Source of the DNA: Drosophila persimilis
Lineage: Eukaryota > Arthropoda > Insecta > Diptera > Drosophilidae
Reading direction: 5' to 3'
NCBI RefSeq assembly: GCF_003286085.1
Contig: NW_020825326.1
Location: 1,302,001 to 1,366,000, forward strand
Length of the DNA: 64,000 bases
Position numbers and translations under genes: made by a program. Positions 20,385 through 30,155 of this stretch are shown in pieces (positions within the stretch are counted from its first letter, which is position 1; each line of letters starts with the position of its first letter). A model generated the notes under the pieces. It was not told the DNA's origin. It did no database searches and worked only from the letters and a program-made list of their open reading frames with translations.

Positions 20385-20713
20385 TATGTATGAAAGAATA
20401 TGTGAAGAAAACGAAAATCTAACTCTGGCTGATGCACTCAAGAAAGCGATGATCATGGAGACGAAGATATGAGCACAAGGAAGACAGAACACAACGTCAA
20501 CTACATGTATGAAAAGAACGGGACTAGTCGATGGCAGAGCCAAAGAGGCGAGAACAGAGATCAAGCAAAGAGCAACGGCAGAAGTCATTTCAAGGGCAAC
20601 CGCAACTTGAGTTCTAGAGGCAGCAGAAGCAACGGTGACGGCGACGGCGACGGCGACGGCGAAAACGACTGCGACGCTGGCAGAGAAAAGAAGCAGCAGC
20701 CATGCACACGCTG
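20385..20713 (+). pseudogene. Ty3/gypsy gag before the Transib-like insertion (copy 2)
   Basis: Equivalent of 8492-8820, including the (GACGGC)n run (20643-20661) and interruption inside the first zinc knuckle. Confidence 0.6.
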
Positions 20714-21902
20714 CACTATGGTCCGAACGACCACTTTTGTTGGCCAAAATTAATAACTCCCGAACGGAACAAGATTTTTTCATTTAGTTTTTTGTATTGG
20801 ATATACATATATAATCAATAAGAAATGGATTTCAGAAAAAAAATGGGTTGGGCACTGCCCCTTTTTTTTAATAATGCATATTTAAATTTTTAGTTATAGT
20901 GAAAAAAAAGTAATAAGCATATTTTATGTAAGAAAACGGCGTTGCACGACTAAAAAAAATTTTGATTTAAATAAAAATAAAATCGTTTAAAGGTTTCCGT
21001 AAATTATTGCCGAAATCCTTGTCTAGAAGCAAGGTTAACGCCTCGTTACGTGAGATATTTGCCGGCTTTCCGACTGGGTCCTGTAAAACCTTACGAACTT
21101 AGTTAGCATTCTCTGTAAATGTATTGAAATAAAGGCTTGTGGCCAATCCACATATTTTCGTTCCAACATCTTGGAATTTTACCGGCATTTGTTCCGGTAT
21201 GTTGCCAAACAATACAAATTTTCTTGCTGGTATCTTCAAAAGCTTTATTAATTTCATATGATATGTCGCCTTAAGATCCGTTTTCAAATAATTGATCATT
21301 TTACCCTTCTCTGAATTCCATACGGCAAACAAATCTGCATTTTCGAATTTGAGGTTATGCTCTATTAATGCAAATTCCAAGAATTGTGGTAAAAAGTGGC
21401 ATTTCTTACTATATACATTTAAAAAAGAATTTATTAATCTACGACACACAAAAGGTTTCGGGGTGGGACTAGGTAGGACTCACTTTGTACACCTTTTCAA
21501 AAATTAGTTTTCATTACAAGTTAGCACATGTTGAAGGCCTCACTTTAACCTTCAATTACGAAGACATCACAACTACTAGAGACAGTTAAAAACTCAAAAC
21601 ACGTAGTAAGAACCCGACAGATTAAGATTCATCAAAAAATTTAATCACGTCTTGGCGTTTTCCAATTTTTGAGAGATCTAAAATGGTTATTAATTTGCCA
21701 GTTTTTCCCTTCACGTGCTTTACTATAAAAACAGTTGGGTAGCACAGCTGATTTTGCGAGTGTGGCGCCATCTATGGAAATTTCTGGTACGCAGATTTAA
21801 TGGTCGATCTTTTTCTAATGCAGAGCGATCAAAACCAGGTTTCAGTTTTGACTTTGAAAAATTAGGTTTTGGCCAACAAAAGTGGTCGTTCAGACCATAG
21901 TG
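20714..21902. mobile_element. Transib-like DNA transposon (copy 2)
   Basis: Equivalent of 8821-10009 with the same 36-bp ends and the CGCTG duplication at 20709-20713 and 21903-21907. The minus-strand frame 20953-21449 inside it is the same possible transposase remnant. Because both blocks hold it at the same base, it inserted before the block was duplicated. Confidence 0.8.
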
Positions 21903-21907
21903 CGCTG

Positions 21908-22490
21908 TGGCTGGCGAAATCATACCTCAAACAATTGCAAGTACAAGGCATGCAAATGTCACAGCTGTGGAAAAATAGGTTAATTGGCGAACATTTGTAA
22001 AAATAAATTTAAAAAAAAATCCGTAAATTATGTATCTCCAACAAAACATGACACCTATTCTGATAATAATTTTGATAATGATAATTATAACTTTTCTATC
22101 TATAGCGTTGATACAACCTCGACTGGTGGAGTATATTATTTACCTGTAAAAATTGATGGAAGCATAATGAAAATTGCTTGCGGCACTGGTGCTCCGTGCA
22201 CATTGGTTTCAAAAACATTATACGAGAGCTTAAATAACAGCAGACCACTAAGAAAATGTCTAATTCCATATGTGGATTACAATGGAGATTCAATCAAAGT
22301 TGTTGGTGAGTACGTGAGTGAGTTTGCTGAAGTTTTTGAGCTTCGTTTAGGTTCATATAATGCGAACACGATATCGTTACTGTTAAAAGAAGATGCAAAA
22401 CCAATATTTTTCAAGCCTAGGTCTTTACCATTAGCATGGAAAGAAAAGATTGAAGTGCAGCTACGAATATTCATAGATGATGGAATTTAA
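21908..22490 (+). pseudogene. Ty3/gypsy zinc knuckles, protease, RT start (copy 2)
   Basis: Equivalent of 10015-10597, with the same loss of the protease Asp (C-G-T-G-A-P) and the same stop in the second knuckle. Confidence 0.75.
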
Positions 22491-22953
22491 GAGCAAGTCG
22501 TTGGTTCTGAGTGGGGAACACCTTTGGTACCGATTTTAAGGGGTACCGCTTGAAGGGGGTACGCTGTATTCAAAACTTGACCTGTCAAATGCTTACAATC
22601 AGCTTAATTTAGATGAGCAGTCTCAAAATTTGTGCACTTAGAGCACTCATATTGGGCTATTGAAAGTTAAACGCTTACCATTTGGTATAAAAACTGCGGC
22701 AGCTATTTTTCAAAAAACAATGGAAGGGTTGTTTCAGGGTATGCGAGGAGTAGTGGTTTATCAAGTTGACATAACAGTTACAGGACGAGATCTTCAAGAA
22801 CATATTTCAAACCTAAAAGCTATACTTAGAAAACTAAAATCAGTTGGACTAAAATTAAATGACAAGAAATGTGAGTTCTTTAAGTCCAAAATTTGTTACC
22901 TAGGACAATTCACACTAGTTGGTTCGATTAACAAGATTAAAAGGTAGCGAGTA
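22491..22953 (+). pseudogene. Ty3/gypsy reverse transcriptase fragment (copy 2)
   Basis: Equivalent of 10598-11060; the Y-Q-V-D-I change in the active-site box is shared. Confidence 0.8.
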
Positions 22954-23052
22954 TTCTGGCTACATCTCCAAATCAAATGAACTTTCCGTGGAATATGATT
23001 GTATCTTATGGGGAAAAAGAGTAGTAATTCCCACCAAACTAAGACACCAAGA

Positions 23053-23768
23053 CCAAGACTTTCCACCAAGACTAAGATTTTAGCTGAATTTCATGCATCG
23101 CATTTGGGAATAGTAAAAACCAAAATGTTAGCACGTTCCTATGTGTGGTGGCCTTGGATGGATTCTGAAATTGAGAAATTAATTCGAGATTGTATTCCTT
23201 GTCAGGAACTGTAATCAAGTCCAGAAAAGAGTCTGTTAATACCGTGGAAATCCACAGGAAAGGCTTGGAGTCGATTGCACATAGACTTTGCAGGACCAAT
23301 CAGAGGTTTTCATTTATTGGTTATTATAGATTCTTATACAAAATGGGCAGAAGTATTCAAAATGAAGGAAATAACCTCATCGTTTACAATCAACAAGCTT
23401 AGAGAAGTATTTTGTCGATATGGTTTACCAGACGTTTTAGTTAGTGACATAGACGACAGATTATTTCTGATGATTTTAAAACATTTATGAAAAACAATGG
23501 CGTTTATCACATTTTTACTGCTCCAGGACATCCATCGCCTAATGGTCGAGCAGAAAATTTTGTAAAGACAGTTAAGAAATCATTATATGCAAACATCAAG
23601 GGTAATGAAAGACAAGATTTTGACAAAATTTTAAATAGATTTTTGATCGATTACAGAAATAAGATTCATTGTACTACGGGCGAATCTCCTGCTAAGTTAT
23701 TTTTTGGACGTACACTAAAAACAAGATTTTCGTTGTTAAGAGGGTTTCCCTAAACCCCTATACGAGGT
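23053..23768 (+). pseudogene. Ty3/gypsy integrase (copy 2)
   Basis: Equivalent of 11160-11875, with two small differences (Pro to Ser near 23065, Lys to Arg near 23741). All three catalytic acidic residues remain but lie in different frames. Confidence 0.85.
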
Positions 23769-24495
23769 TGGTGTTGGACAGAATTTCGCTGCCGTTGCAA
23801 GGGAAGTTCTTGTACCGAAAAGTAAAAACGCAACCATTCATATGTAAGGTTTATTTGTGACTAAAAAATGCTCTGCTCGCAGGCAGATAGAGACCGAACA
23901 GAATAGAGAACAAAAGGGAGATAAGAGAGCGTCGCTTCGTTACGTCTCTCACTCATACATACGTCTACATACTCATATGTCTGTCAATACATGCGTGCAT
24001 TGCTAGAGATGGTCATTCTTCAACAGTTGGGACGCAAACAAGACTGAAGGAGCCCCGTCGGTAGTTGGCGAGGAGCGGCCGACGGTACAGGACGCGGTCT
24101 CGTTTGCAGATCACTTTTTCATGCAGCCACGTAAAATTTACAGCTTCTCTCTGATGATCCAGGAAAATCGATGGGCCAGCGTGTTGATTCCCAGGCGATT
24201 CGGCGAAGAACTCCACTTTGCCAGTCACTCTCCGGTGCCGTAAGCGGTGCCTTACGGCGCCATGGTACGGGTCGCGCTAGGCTGGGGCGCGTAAGGTCCC
24301 TTGCTGCGGAAAAACGCGTGTCTCTAGCTAACCCCCCGGAGAATACGTTTCAGCATTAATATTACCCCAATGGCGGCGGCATCCTCGGATGTCTAAATAT
24401 TACTCCAGACTCCGGCGGTACCCCACTGTTCCCTTGCTCCACTGCTCATGGGCTTTCCGACACTCAAAACTTTAACTTTGTTTCGTTCAATTCTG
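23769..24495. other. Unassigned segment between gypsy and LOA remnants (copy 2)
   Basis: Duplicate of 11876-12602 with the same hairpin at 24234-24261. Confidence 0.35.
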
Positions 24496-25478
24496 AGATG
24501 ATTATAAAATGTTCACTGCCTAAGAAGGCAAGTGGTCGGCTTGATCGTTGCACAGGAAAAGATCGAGGCTGAAAACCCGCTCTTGTCTCTTTTCATTTGC
24601 ATGCACAAAAGGAATGATGGTGCGCGGACCAACTCCAGTGAGGACTCCCTACACATTCTACTCGACGCGCATTTCCCCGGGTGTAAAACTATCATGCCGG
24701 CACACCTCCCAAGAGAGGGACCGGTAACCTCGATGGATCACATCCTCACAAAACGGAACATCAGCCGTGCAATAAACAGCCTCAACCCGTTCAAATCGCC
24801 AGGCCCGGGCCAGGTAATCCCGGCCCAACCTCAGAAGGCCGGGGAAACGGCCATCAACTGAACACAAGGTATCTTCAGGAAGATACTGGCTGTGGGTACA
24901 GCCCCGCGAGCTTGGCTTAAGGCAAAGATAGTCACCAAATCAGGGAAAGCCTCACACTCAACTGCAAAAGACTTTAGACCAATCAGCCTATCGTCCTTCT
25001 CGAAAACTGAGAGACCTGTAGGGCTGCAGCTGAGGACAACTATACACCCTCAGTTGCTGTCAGACGCACAGAATGCATACCGGCTGCAAAGTCGTGCACT
25101 ATGTAGACGACGTTGCAATTATCTGCTCGGGAAAATACCGCCATAAAACCCTGCGAATTAGTGACCGCAAAGCTAGCGCCAAGTATAGTCCAATGAATGT
25201 ATCTAGTAATATTTAGGACGATCACCAAACAACTGGGCAAAGTTCGGCGAACCACCGCCCTATGTATCAGTGGAGCTCTTCGCACCACCCCTAATGATGC
25301 GCTAAAGGTCATCCTATGCCCCCCGAGCCTTGATCTCGCAGGAAAGGAGCGGCCAGAAACAGCAGCAATAGGTCTAAGAGACTCAAATCGATGGGTGCCA
25401 CAGCGCATAGACCACTCAGCCATACTAAACAACAGCAATATCGTCTCCGCTACAACGTGTAGCAAGGCAGTTGGTTAG
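24496..25478 (+). pseudogene. LOA/Bilbo-type RT remnant (copy 2)
   Basis: Duplicate of 12603-13585, with identical deletions and the H-Y-V-D-D-V segment at 25096-25125. Confidence 0.75.
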
Positions 25479-25754
25479 TATTTAAATAACAAAGACGCGC
25501 GTTGGTACACTAACCATACAGTATATACATAGATGTGCCAGACTTCGGCTCTGGCGTTCAGGTACTGACGCGTCATCATGAGAGAACGCAGAGAGAACAT
25601 CTTGCATGTGTTAGTACACGCGCAATATCCCAGCAAACCAAGCCAGCAAGCGAGCTTGTGGAGATTTTGAGGTTAAATTGAATTATAGGAAAAATATAAT
25701 CTTTTGATTAATCTCATTTTTTTTCTCAAGATCAAGGACTTAATCGCTATCAAT

Positions 25755-26008
25755 GAAAAAACGTGTGATAAGTTTATAAGGAGCTCCTGGCGACGAAGTT
25801 TTTCTCCTGGCGTGGGACAGACTCCAAAAAGTGTGTAAGAGGACTTCGAACCACTTTAGCACTAAGAAGTAAGTTCTACTATTTTAGCTTGTGTAATTCC
25901 CCTATTTTAAATATATTTTATATTGTCTACAGGTGCGTTTAAACAGAAGTTTGCGCTCGAGGATCAGGACTTCGACCATACAACTCAAAAATATTTCCAA
26001 ACGATATC
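25755..26008 (+). pseudogene. DUF4806-like spliced fragment (block copy 2)
   Basis: Same two exons and 64-bp intron as 13862-14115. Just after the shared Y-F-Q the downstream repeat has several base changes relative to block 1 (26014-26045), so this end of the block has diverged more than the rest. Confidence 0.5.
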
Positions 26009-26225
26009 GCAAAACGCTCCTAAACGATTCCTTTGCGAGCTATCATAAATGTGTGGTTTTTATTTACTTTAGGTTTAATAATTCATTTGTATTTAATGTT
26101 TGATAAATTTAGGATAAATGTATTCTTTATTTTGCGTCGATTAATTCTTCTTTTCTGCGGCCGTCGTCGTTTTTACGTCTTTTCGGTACCGTCCTAGTTT
26201 TATTTCTCTGCTTGTCTTTTCCTTG

Positions 26226-26340
26226 CTCGTCGTCTTCTTCGTGATGGCATAATCGTTGTTCGTCGTTCTTTTTAGTGATGGGATCATCGTTGTTCGTCTT
26301 TTTTTTTAGTGATGGGATCATCGTTGCTCGTCGTCTAGGG
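26226..26340 (+). repeat. Three-unit tandem repeat, AGTGATGGGATCATCGTTG
   Basis: Three imperfect units of about 35-40 bp (GTGATGGSATMATCGTTGYTCGTC with T runs between). They make a lysine/aspartate-rich minus-strand frame that I treat as chance. Confidence 0.7.
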
Positions 26341-26498
26341 ATCATATCTTCATTTGATATTTTGTGTTATACCAACCCACATAAATGATATTTTCACTGC
26401 CACAAACTGAACGACACAAGTATCATATTTCTATCATATGTGGGTCCGAATTCGAACTCGTATGCGATATCATTTGTGAGCGTTGGGTTTGCTGGGAT

Positions 26499-26905
26499 GT
26501 TTCGACAACAGTATGCGTTTGTATGCTTTTTTCGTTCTCAGAGATGTGATGCTGATGCTATAGCATCAATTATAATTTCTGTTTTCTGCTATGCCTCCGG
26601 CATATTTGAATGTATGGGTGCACACGCATTCTCACGCACTTTGCGTGTGTATTATTGTATTGCTGGCCGCTAGAGCTGAACTTTGAATTTGGTTCTTGTT
26701 TTGGGTCTTTTGATGAATTGACCTACCGCCACAACATAAATGAAGAATGGGCAGGGAGTGGGGGTATGGTACACTAGGGCTCGGGAAATAACATAAAAGC
26801 TGTTATTTGTTTGATATATACTATAAAATATAAATATAAATATTACAATAATATAATTACACATTTATATCCTTATTTTAAGCACGTTGATTACAAATTA
26901 TTTAT
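26499..26905. other. Unassigned AT-rich segment
   Basis: Includes a small palindrome-like CGCACTTTGCGTGTG stretch near 26635-26650. No coding signal or element ends recognised. Confidence 0.4.
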
Positions 26906-27301
26906 ATAAAAAAGATTCCCTTTGAGTATGACCTACAAAAACTGACCAGTTCGATGGAAAAACGACTCCAGCATGTAGTCAATGCTAAGGGAGGACATAC
27001 GAAATATTAAAATAAGTTAAATATATGTATTAAATAATCACGATGAATTTATAAAATGAAAATATTTTGCTTAAAGACTTTCTTGACAGTGTCAAAAATG
27101 AGTAATATTTGTTTTTGTTATTTTTAAGTTACCTATTTAGAGTTTTGCTATTATTTTTTCACAAACTACTTTATATTCAATCGCTGAACTGTTATGAATT
27201 AAAAAAAATTTGATAAATTTTAATCAAAGGCCATTATTTTCTTATCCAAAGTCAAAAAATTAAATTTATTTTCAGTGTGTAAAGAGTTTTTTGACATACT
27301 G
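26906..27301 (+). mobile_element. S-like Tc1 element, third copy (3' end only)
   Basis: Starts within the last ~30 codons of the transposase (I-P-F-E-Y-D-L ... G-G-H-T-K-Y, stop at 27007-27009). It then carries the right inverted repeat with both direct-repeat sites (about 27080 and 27282-27294), ending at CATACTG beside TA (27302-27303). It is about 90 percent like copies A and B by eye, so it is an older relative and not part of the recent duplication. Confidence 0.8.
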
Positions 27302-27303
27302 TA

Positions 27304-27489
27304 ATTTATAAAGTCCGTCGGTTCTCGACTTCATTGTTGGGGTGGGTAGTATTTACCGCACCATCGATACACTCCTGGGAAATACCAAAGTCATATGTCG
27401 CAAAAGAAACATCGATAAGAAGAAGAGGCCACTTTGTAAATGGCGATCACGAGGGACGGTACAGAAGCGCAGCGAATAAAGAGTTTTTT
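27304..27489. other. Short unassigned spacer
   Basis: Lies between the S-like end and the Bari-like end; no recognised feature. Confidence 0.4.
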
Positions 27490-27732
27490 TACAGTGACGA
27501 ATAAAATTTTTGGCACAGCAAGCTTTTTAAACATGCTGTGATCCTTCGAATGAAAAATAAAATAAAAAGTATATTGGACAAAGGGATTAAAGTATTTATT
27601 ATACGTAAACAAAAAGCTTATTTCAAAAACCCTAAACATAGTTATAAAAAAAACTACAAATACGGCATATTTCGATAATCAAAATTATTTTCACACCTCA
27701 GGAAAACTTAAAAATAAAATACGTCCAAAATT

Positions 27733-28345
27733 TTAAATATTTGGTGTTTGAGCCCTTAGCCTTAATGACGGCCGATAAGCGAGCTGGCATCGAGTCTGCC
27801 CTATATTTTCCATTCCATTTATTAAGGCTTGATTTAGGTCGGCTTTTGTTCTTATAGCCCGGTTTCTAATGCGCCTATATAGATTTTCGGTACTTTTTTT
27901 AAAGTTATCCTTCAAAATATTAAGATAAATATGTTTGTCCATTATGCCATCTATAAATACCAATTTACCCACACCTGCAGTAGACATGCAACTCTACATC
28001 ATAACACATCCAACACCATGCTCAACAGTTGGAGTTATATTTTGATTTTCAAACTCGTTATTTGGCTTTCTCCACACTGCTTGGCGTCCATCCGATCGGA
28101 AAATATTGAATTTACTTTCATCGGAAATCCCATCAATCTTGGGGTTTACCTAACAACTCCTTGGCGTAGTTCAGACGTTTTTTTTTTGTCTCCGAGATCA
28201 AAGGTTTTCGTCGAGCCACACGCGCATTGTAGTTGGCCCCGTGAAGTTCTCGGCGTACCGTAATCGGGTAAATGTTCGACCCAATGTCTTTTTTTCATAG
28301 CTCGCGAATAGCTGTTGACACTTTCGGCGTGTCTGATAAAAACCT
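27733..28345 (-). pseudogene. Bari-like transposase, remaining part
   Basis: Read on the minus strand in changing frames: D-T-P-K-V-S-T-A-I-R-E-L, A-R-R-K-P-L-I-S, N-Y-A-K-E-L-L-G, D-E-S-K-F-N-I-F-R-S-D-G (first catalytic Asp), W-R-K-P-N-N-E-F-E-N-Q-N-I-T-P-T-V, then S-T-A-G-V-G-K-L-V-F-I-D-G-I-M. The segment holding the second Asp and the Glu (P-x-x-x-P-I-E-x-x-W) is deleted: I-Y-L-N-I-L-K-D-N leads directly to the C-terminal helix. The copy is therefore dead regardless of the insertion. Confidence 0.75.
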
Positions 28346-28596
28346 CTCATTGACGAACACATTGAGAAAAGGGACTGAAAAGACCCGATCAAATCTGTTT
28401 TTGCTCAACTCGCTCTTCGATCAAGCAAAGACGATTTTTTCACTTCTCTTTTGTTCCTGTTTTTCACCGAGCATCTTGTCGCGAGCGAACGAAAAAAGTG
28501 TCTTTTGCGTATGTATGCGTGCTTGTACGTGTGGTGGCTGTGGCAACGATCACTTGCCTTTGTGAATTGTGTGCGTTTGGACTATTCCAGCTTAAA

Positions 28597-28675
28597 ATGA
28601 ATCGGGAAAGTCAAGACAAAAATATTCGTTGGTGTTATAAATTTATTCCAACAAATAACAAATCAACTTGCAACG
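28597..28675 (+). pseudogene. hAT transposase, BED finger first half
   Basis: ATG 28597 opens M-N-R-E-S-Q-D-K-N-I-R-W-C-Y-K-F ... T-C-N-V. The second Cys pair partner and the His pair of the BED zinc finger lie after the Tc1 insertion, at 30156-30220. BED fingers bind DNA. Confidence 0.7.
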
Positions 28676-28677
28676 TA

Positions 28678-30153
28678 CAGTGGGGAGCAAAACTGAGTAC
28701 ATGCACATAAATGCCCACAGAATGAAAACGATCATTTGATCTATTTTGATCTATGTTATCGCCAAATGAATCTTGATTTACAGTTATCAAGCAGCAAAAT
28801 CATCGCATAAAGAAAGAAATAAGTCATTTATTCTATTCTAGTCTCTTGGTAAGAACAGTGCAATCAAATGCATTATTAATTGAAGAGTTCCTAAAATTTA
28901 ATAAAAAATGAAAAAAAATCCTTTTGAAGTTGAAAATAAAATCCAGACTTTAACTGAAAACGGCTGCTCGTCTCGAAAAATTGCAAAAGCATTAAATATT
29001 AGCCAGTCGGTGGTAATTAGAGTGCAGAAAAGGCGTGGAGTTGCCTCTAAGAATATTTCTGGTGGATGCCCCCCACTGCTAAGAGATGGTGACGCAAGGC
29101 TAATAGTCACAAATCTTAAAAAATACCCTCAAATAACACCAGAAGAGGCTGCCACAGCTATTGGCAAAAATGTTAGTCGATGGACAACAAGGAGAGCCCT
29201 TCAAAAAATCGGGTACGTGGCTGAAATCAAAAAGAAAAAACCGGCACTATCGAAAAAAAATGTTGAGGCTCGCTTAAAATTTGCCAAAAAACACCGAGAC
29301 TGGACCATCGACGATTGGAAAAAAGTTATTTGGTCAGATGAGTCGAAGTTGAACCGGTACCAGTCCGACGGGAAGCAGTATTGCTGGAAACGCCCAGGCG
29401 AATCATTACAACGACGTCATATAAAGGAAACCGTCAAGCACGGAGGCGGCAATGTTATGGCGTGGGGTTGCTTTACGTGGTGGAAGCTCGGTCCCCTAGT
29501 AAAAATAGACGGGATAATGAAAAAGGAGGACTACCTTAGCATTCTTCAAACCCATCTTGCCAGCTTTGTGGATGTATGCTCATATCAGTCGGCTGAACTA
29601 ACATTTCAGCAGGATGGAGACCCCAAGCATACAGCAAAGGTGGTTAAGGACTGGCTTTCGAGTCAAAGTTTTAAGTTGATGGAGTGGCCCCCACAAAGTC
29701 CCGACCTCAATCCGATTGAAAACTTGTGGTCAATCGTGAAGCGACGGTTAGGACAATATGATACCTCTCCCACTAACTTCGACATGTTGTGGCAAAGAAT
29801 AAACTATGAGTGGACGAAAATTCCCCACGACATTTTGCATAATTTGGTAGAGAGTATGCCTAGACGCATTCTTTCAGTTATAAAAAATAAAGGGCTATGG
29901 AGCAAATATTAAAAAAAGACAACAAAATTGCACTTGCCAAAAGTGCAAAACTGAGTACATACGAGTGCCATTCATTTTGAATTTTTCTACGTTATATGGA
30001 TTATTATTTTTTTTTTGTTTAACTATGAAATTTTGTTAATTATTTGTTATTGAATAAAGGAAAAAAAATTGTTTGATTTGCTTTGATCGTTTTCATTCTG
30101 TGGGCATTTATGTGCAAAGTCTGCGAACATGTACTCTGTTTTGCTCCCCACTG
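28678..30153 (+). mobile_element. Complete Tc1-like element with intact transposase
   Basis: 1,476 bp, flanked by TA (28676-28677 and 30154-30155). The inverted ends begin CAGTGGGGAGCAAAACWGAG and extend about 75-90 bp, sharing GTACATG, GCACATAAATGCCCACAGAA and TGAAAACGATCA with the complement of the right end (30070-30153); the right arm has a small extra piece. It sits inside the BED-finger codons of a hAT transposase. Nothing in it is visibly broken, unlike every other element here, so it is likely the youngest arrival. Confidence 0.9.
28908..29912 (+). CDS. Tc1-like DDE transposase, apparently intact
   Basis: Uninterrupted ATG-to-TAA frame of 334 codons, the standard Tc1 length. Order: helix-turn-helix 1 (residues about 18-40, S-S-R-K-I-A-K-A-L-N-I-S-Q-S-V-V), hinge G-G-C-P-P (where G-R-P-R is usual), helix-turn-helix 2 (about 75-110), catalytic core with W-S-D-E-S (first Asp, about 145), G-G-N-V-M-A-W-G-C, Q-Q-D-G-D-P-K-H-T (second Asp, about 238), and P-D-L-N-P-I-E-N-L-W (Glu, about 273). 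Spacing between the last two is consistent with DD34E. Lysine-rich stretches near 10 and 107-113 could act in nuclear import. It would excise and insert its own element at TA dinucleotides. Function is inferred, not shown. Confidence 0.92.
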   Translation: MKKNPFEVENKIQTLTENGCSSRKIAKALNISQSVVIRVQKRRGVASKNISGGCPPLLRDGDARLIVTNLKKYPQITPEEAATAIGKNVSRWTTRRALQKIGYVAEIKKKKPALSKKNVEARLKFAKKHRDWTIDDWKKVIWSDESKLNRYQSDGKQYCWKRPGESLQRRHIKETVKHGGGNVMAWGCFTWWKLGPLVKIDGIMKKEDYLSILQTHLASFVDVCSYQSAELTFQQDGDPKHTAKVVKDWLSSQSFKLMEWPPQSPDLNPIENLWSIVKRRLGQYDTSPTNFDMLWQRINYEWTKIPHDILHNLVESMPRRILSVIKNKGLWSKY

Positions 30154-30155
30154 TA

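Larger units (their letters stand above)
16776..26097 (+). repeat. Duplicate of block 4683-14202
   Basis: From about 17000 to 25995 the sequence equals 5107-14102 at a constant offset of 11,893 bp, with only about five single-base differences noted by eye (for example 7825 G/19718 T, about 9028 T/20921 G, about 11172 C/23065 T, about 11848 A/23741 G). Both edges are less alike. At the left, 16776-16894 matches 4683-4801 with several changes, followed by a loss of about 195 bp of 4802-4996. At the right, 26010-26050 differs at several bases before similarity ends at 26097. Confidence 0.95.
25629..26498 (+). mobile_element. CCCAG-ended element A, both ends present (block copy 2)
   Basis: Left end CCCAGCAAACCAAG; right end GCGTTGGGTTTGCTGGG, whose complement starts CCCAGCAAACCCAACGCTCA. 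It is 870 bp long. AT lies on both outer sides (25627-25628 and 26499-26500), a possible 2-bp duplication. It contains the same two DUF4806-like exons as 13862-14115 (here 25755-26008, intron 25869-25932), then an unrelated AT-rich part with a small tandem repeat. The right subterminal TTTCACTGCCACAAACTGAA is shared with element B. Confidence 0.55.

Noticed and set aside
26127..26345. Lysine/aspartate-rich minus-strand frame
   Set aside because: Generated by a three-unit tandem repeat inside the CCCAG element; low complexity only.
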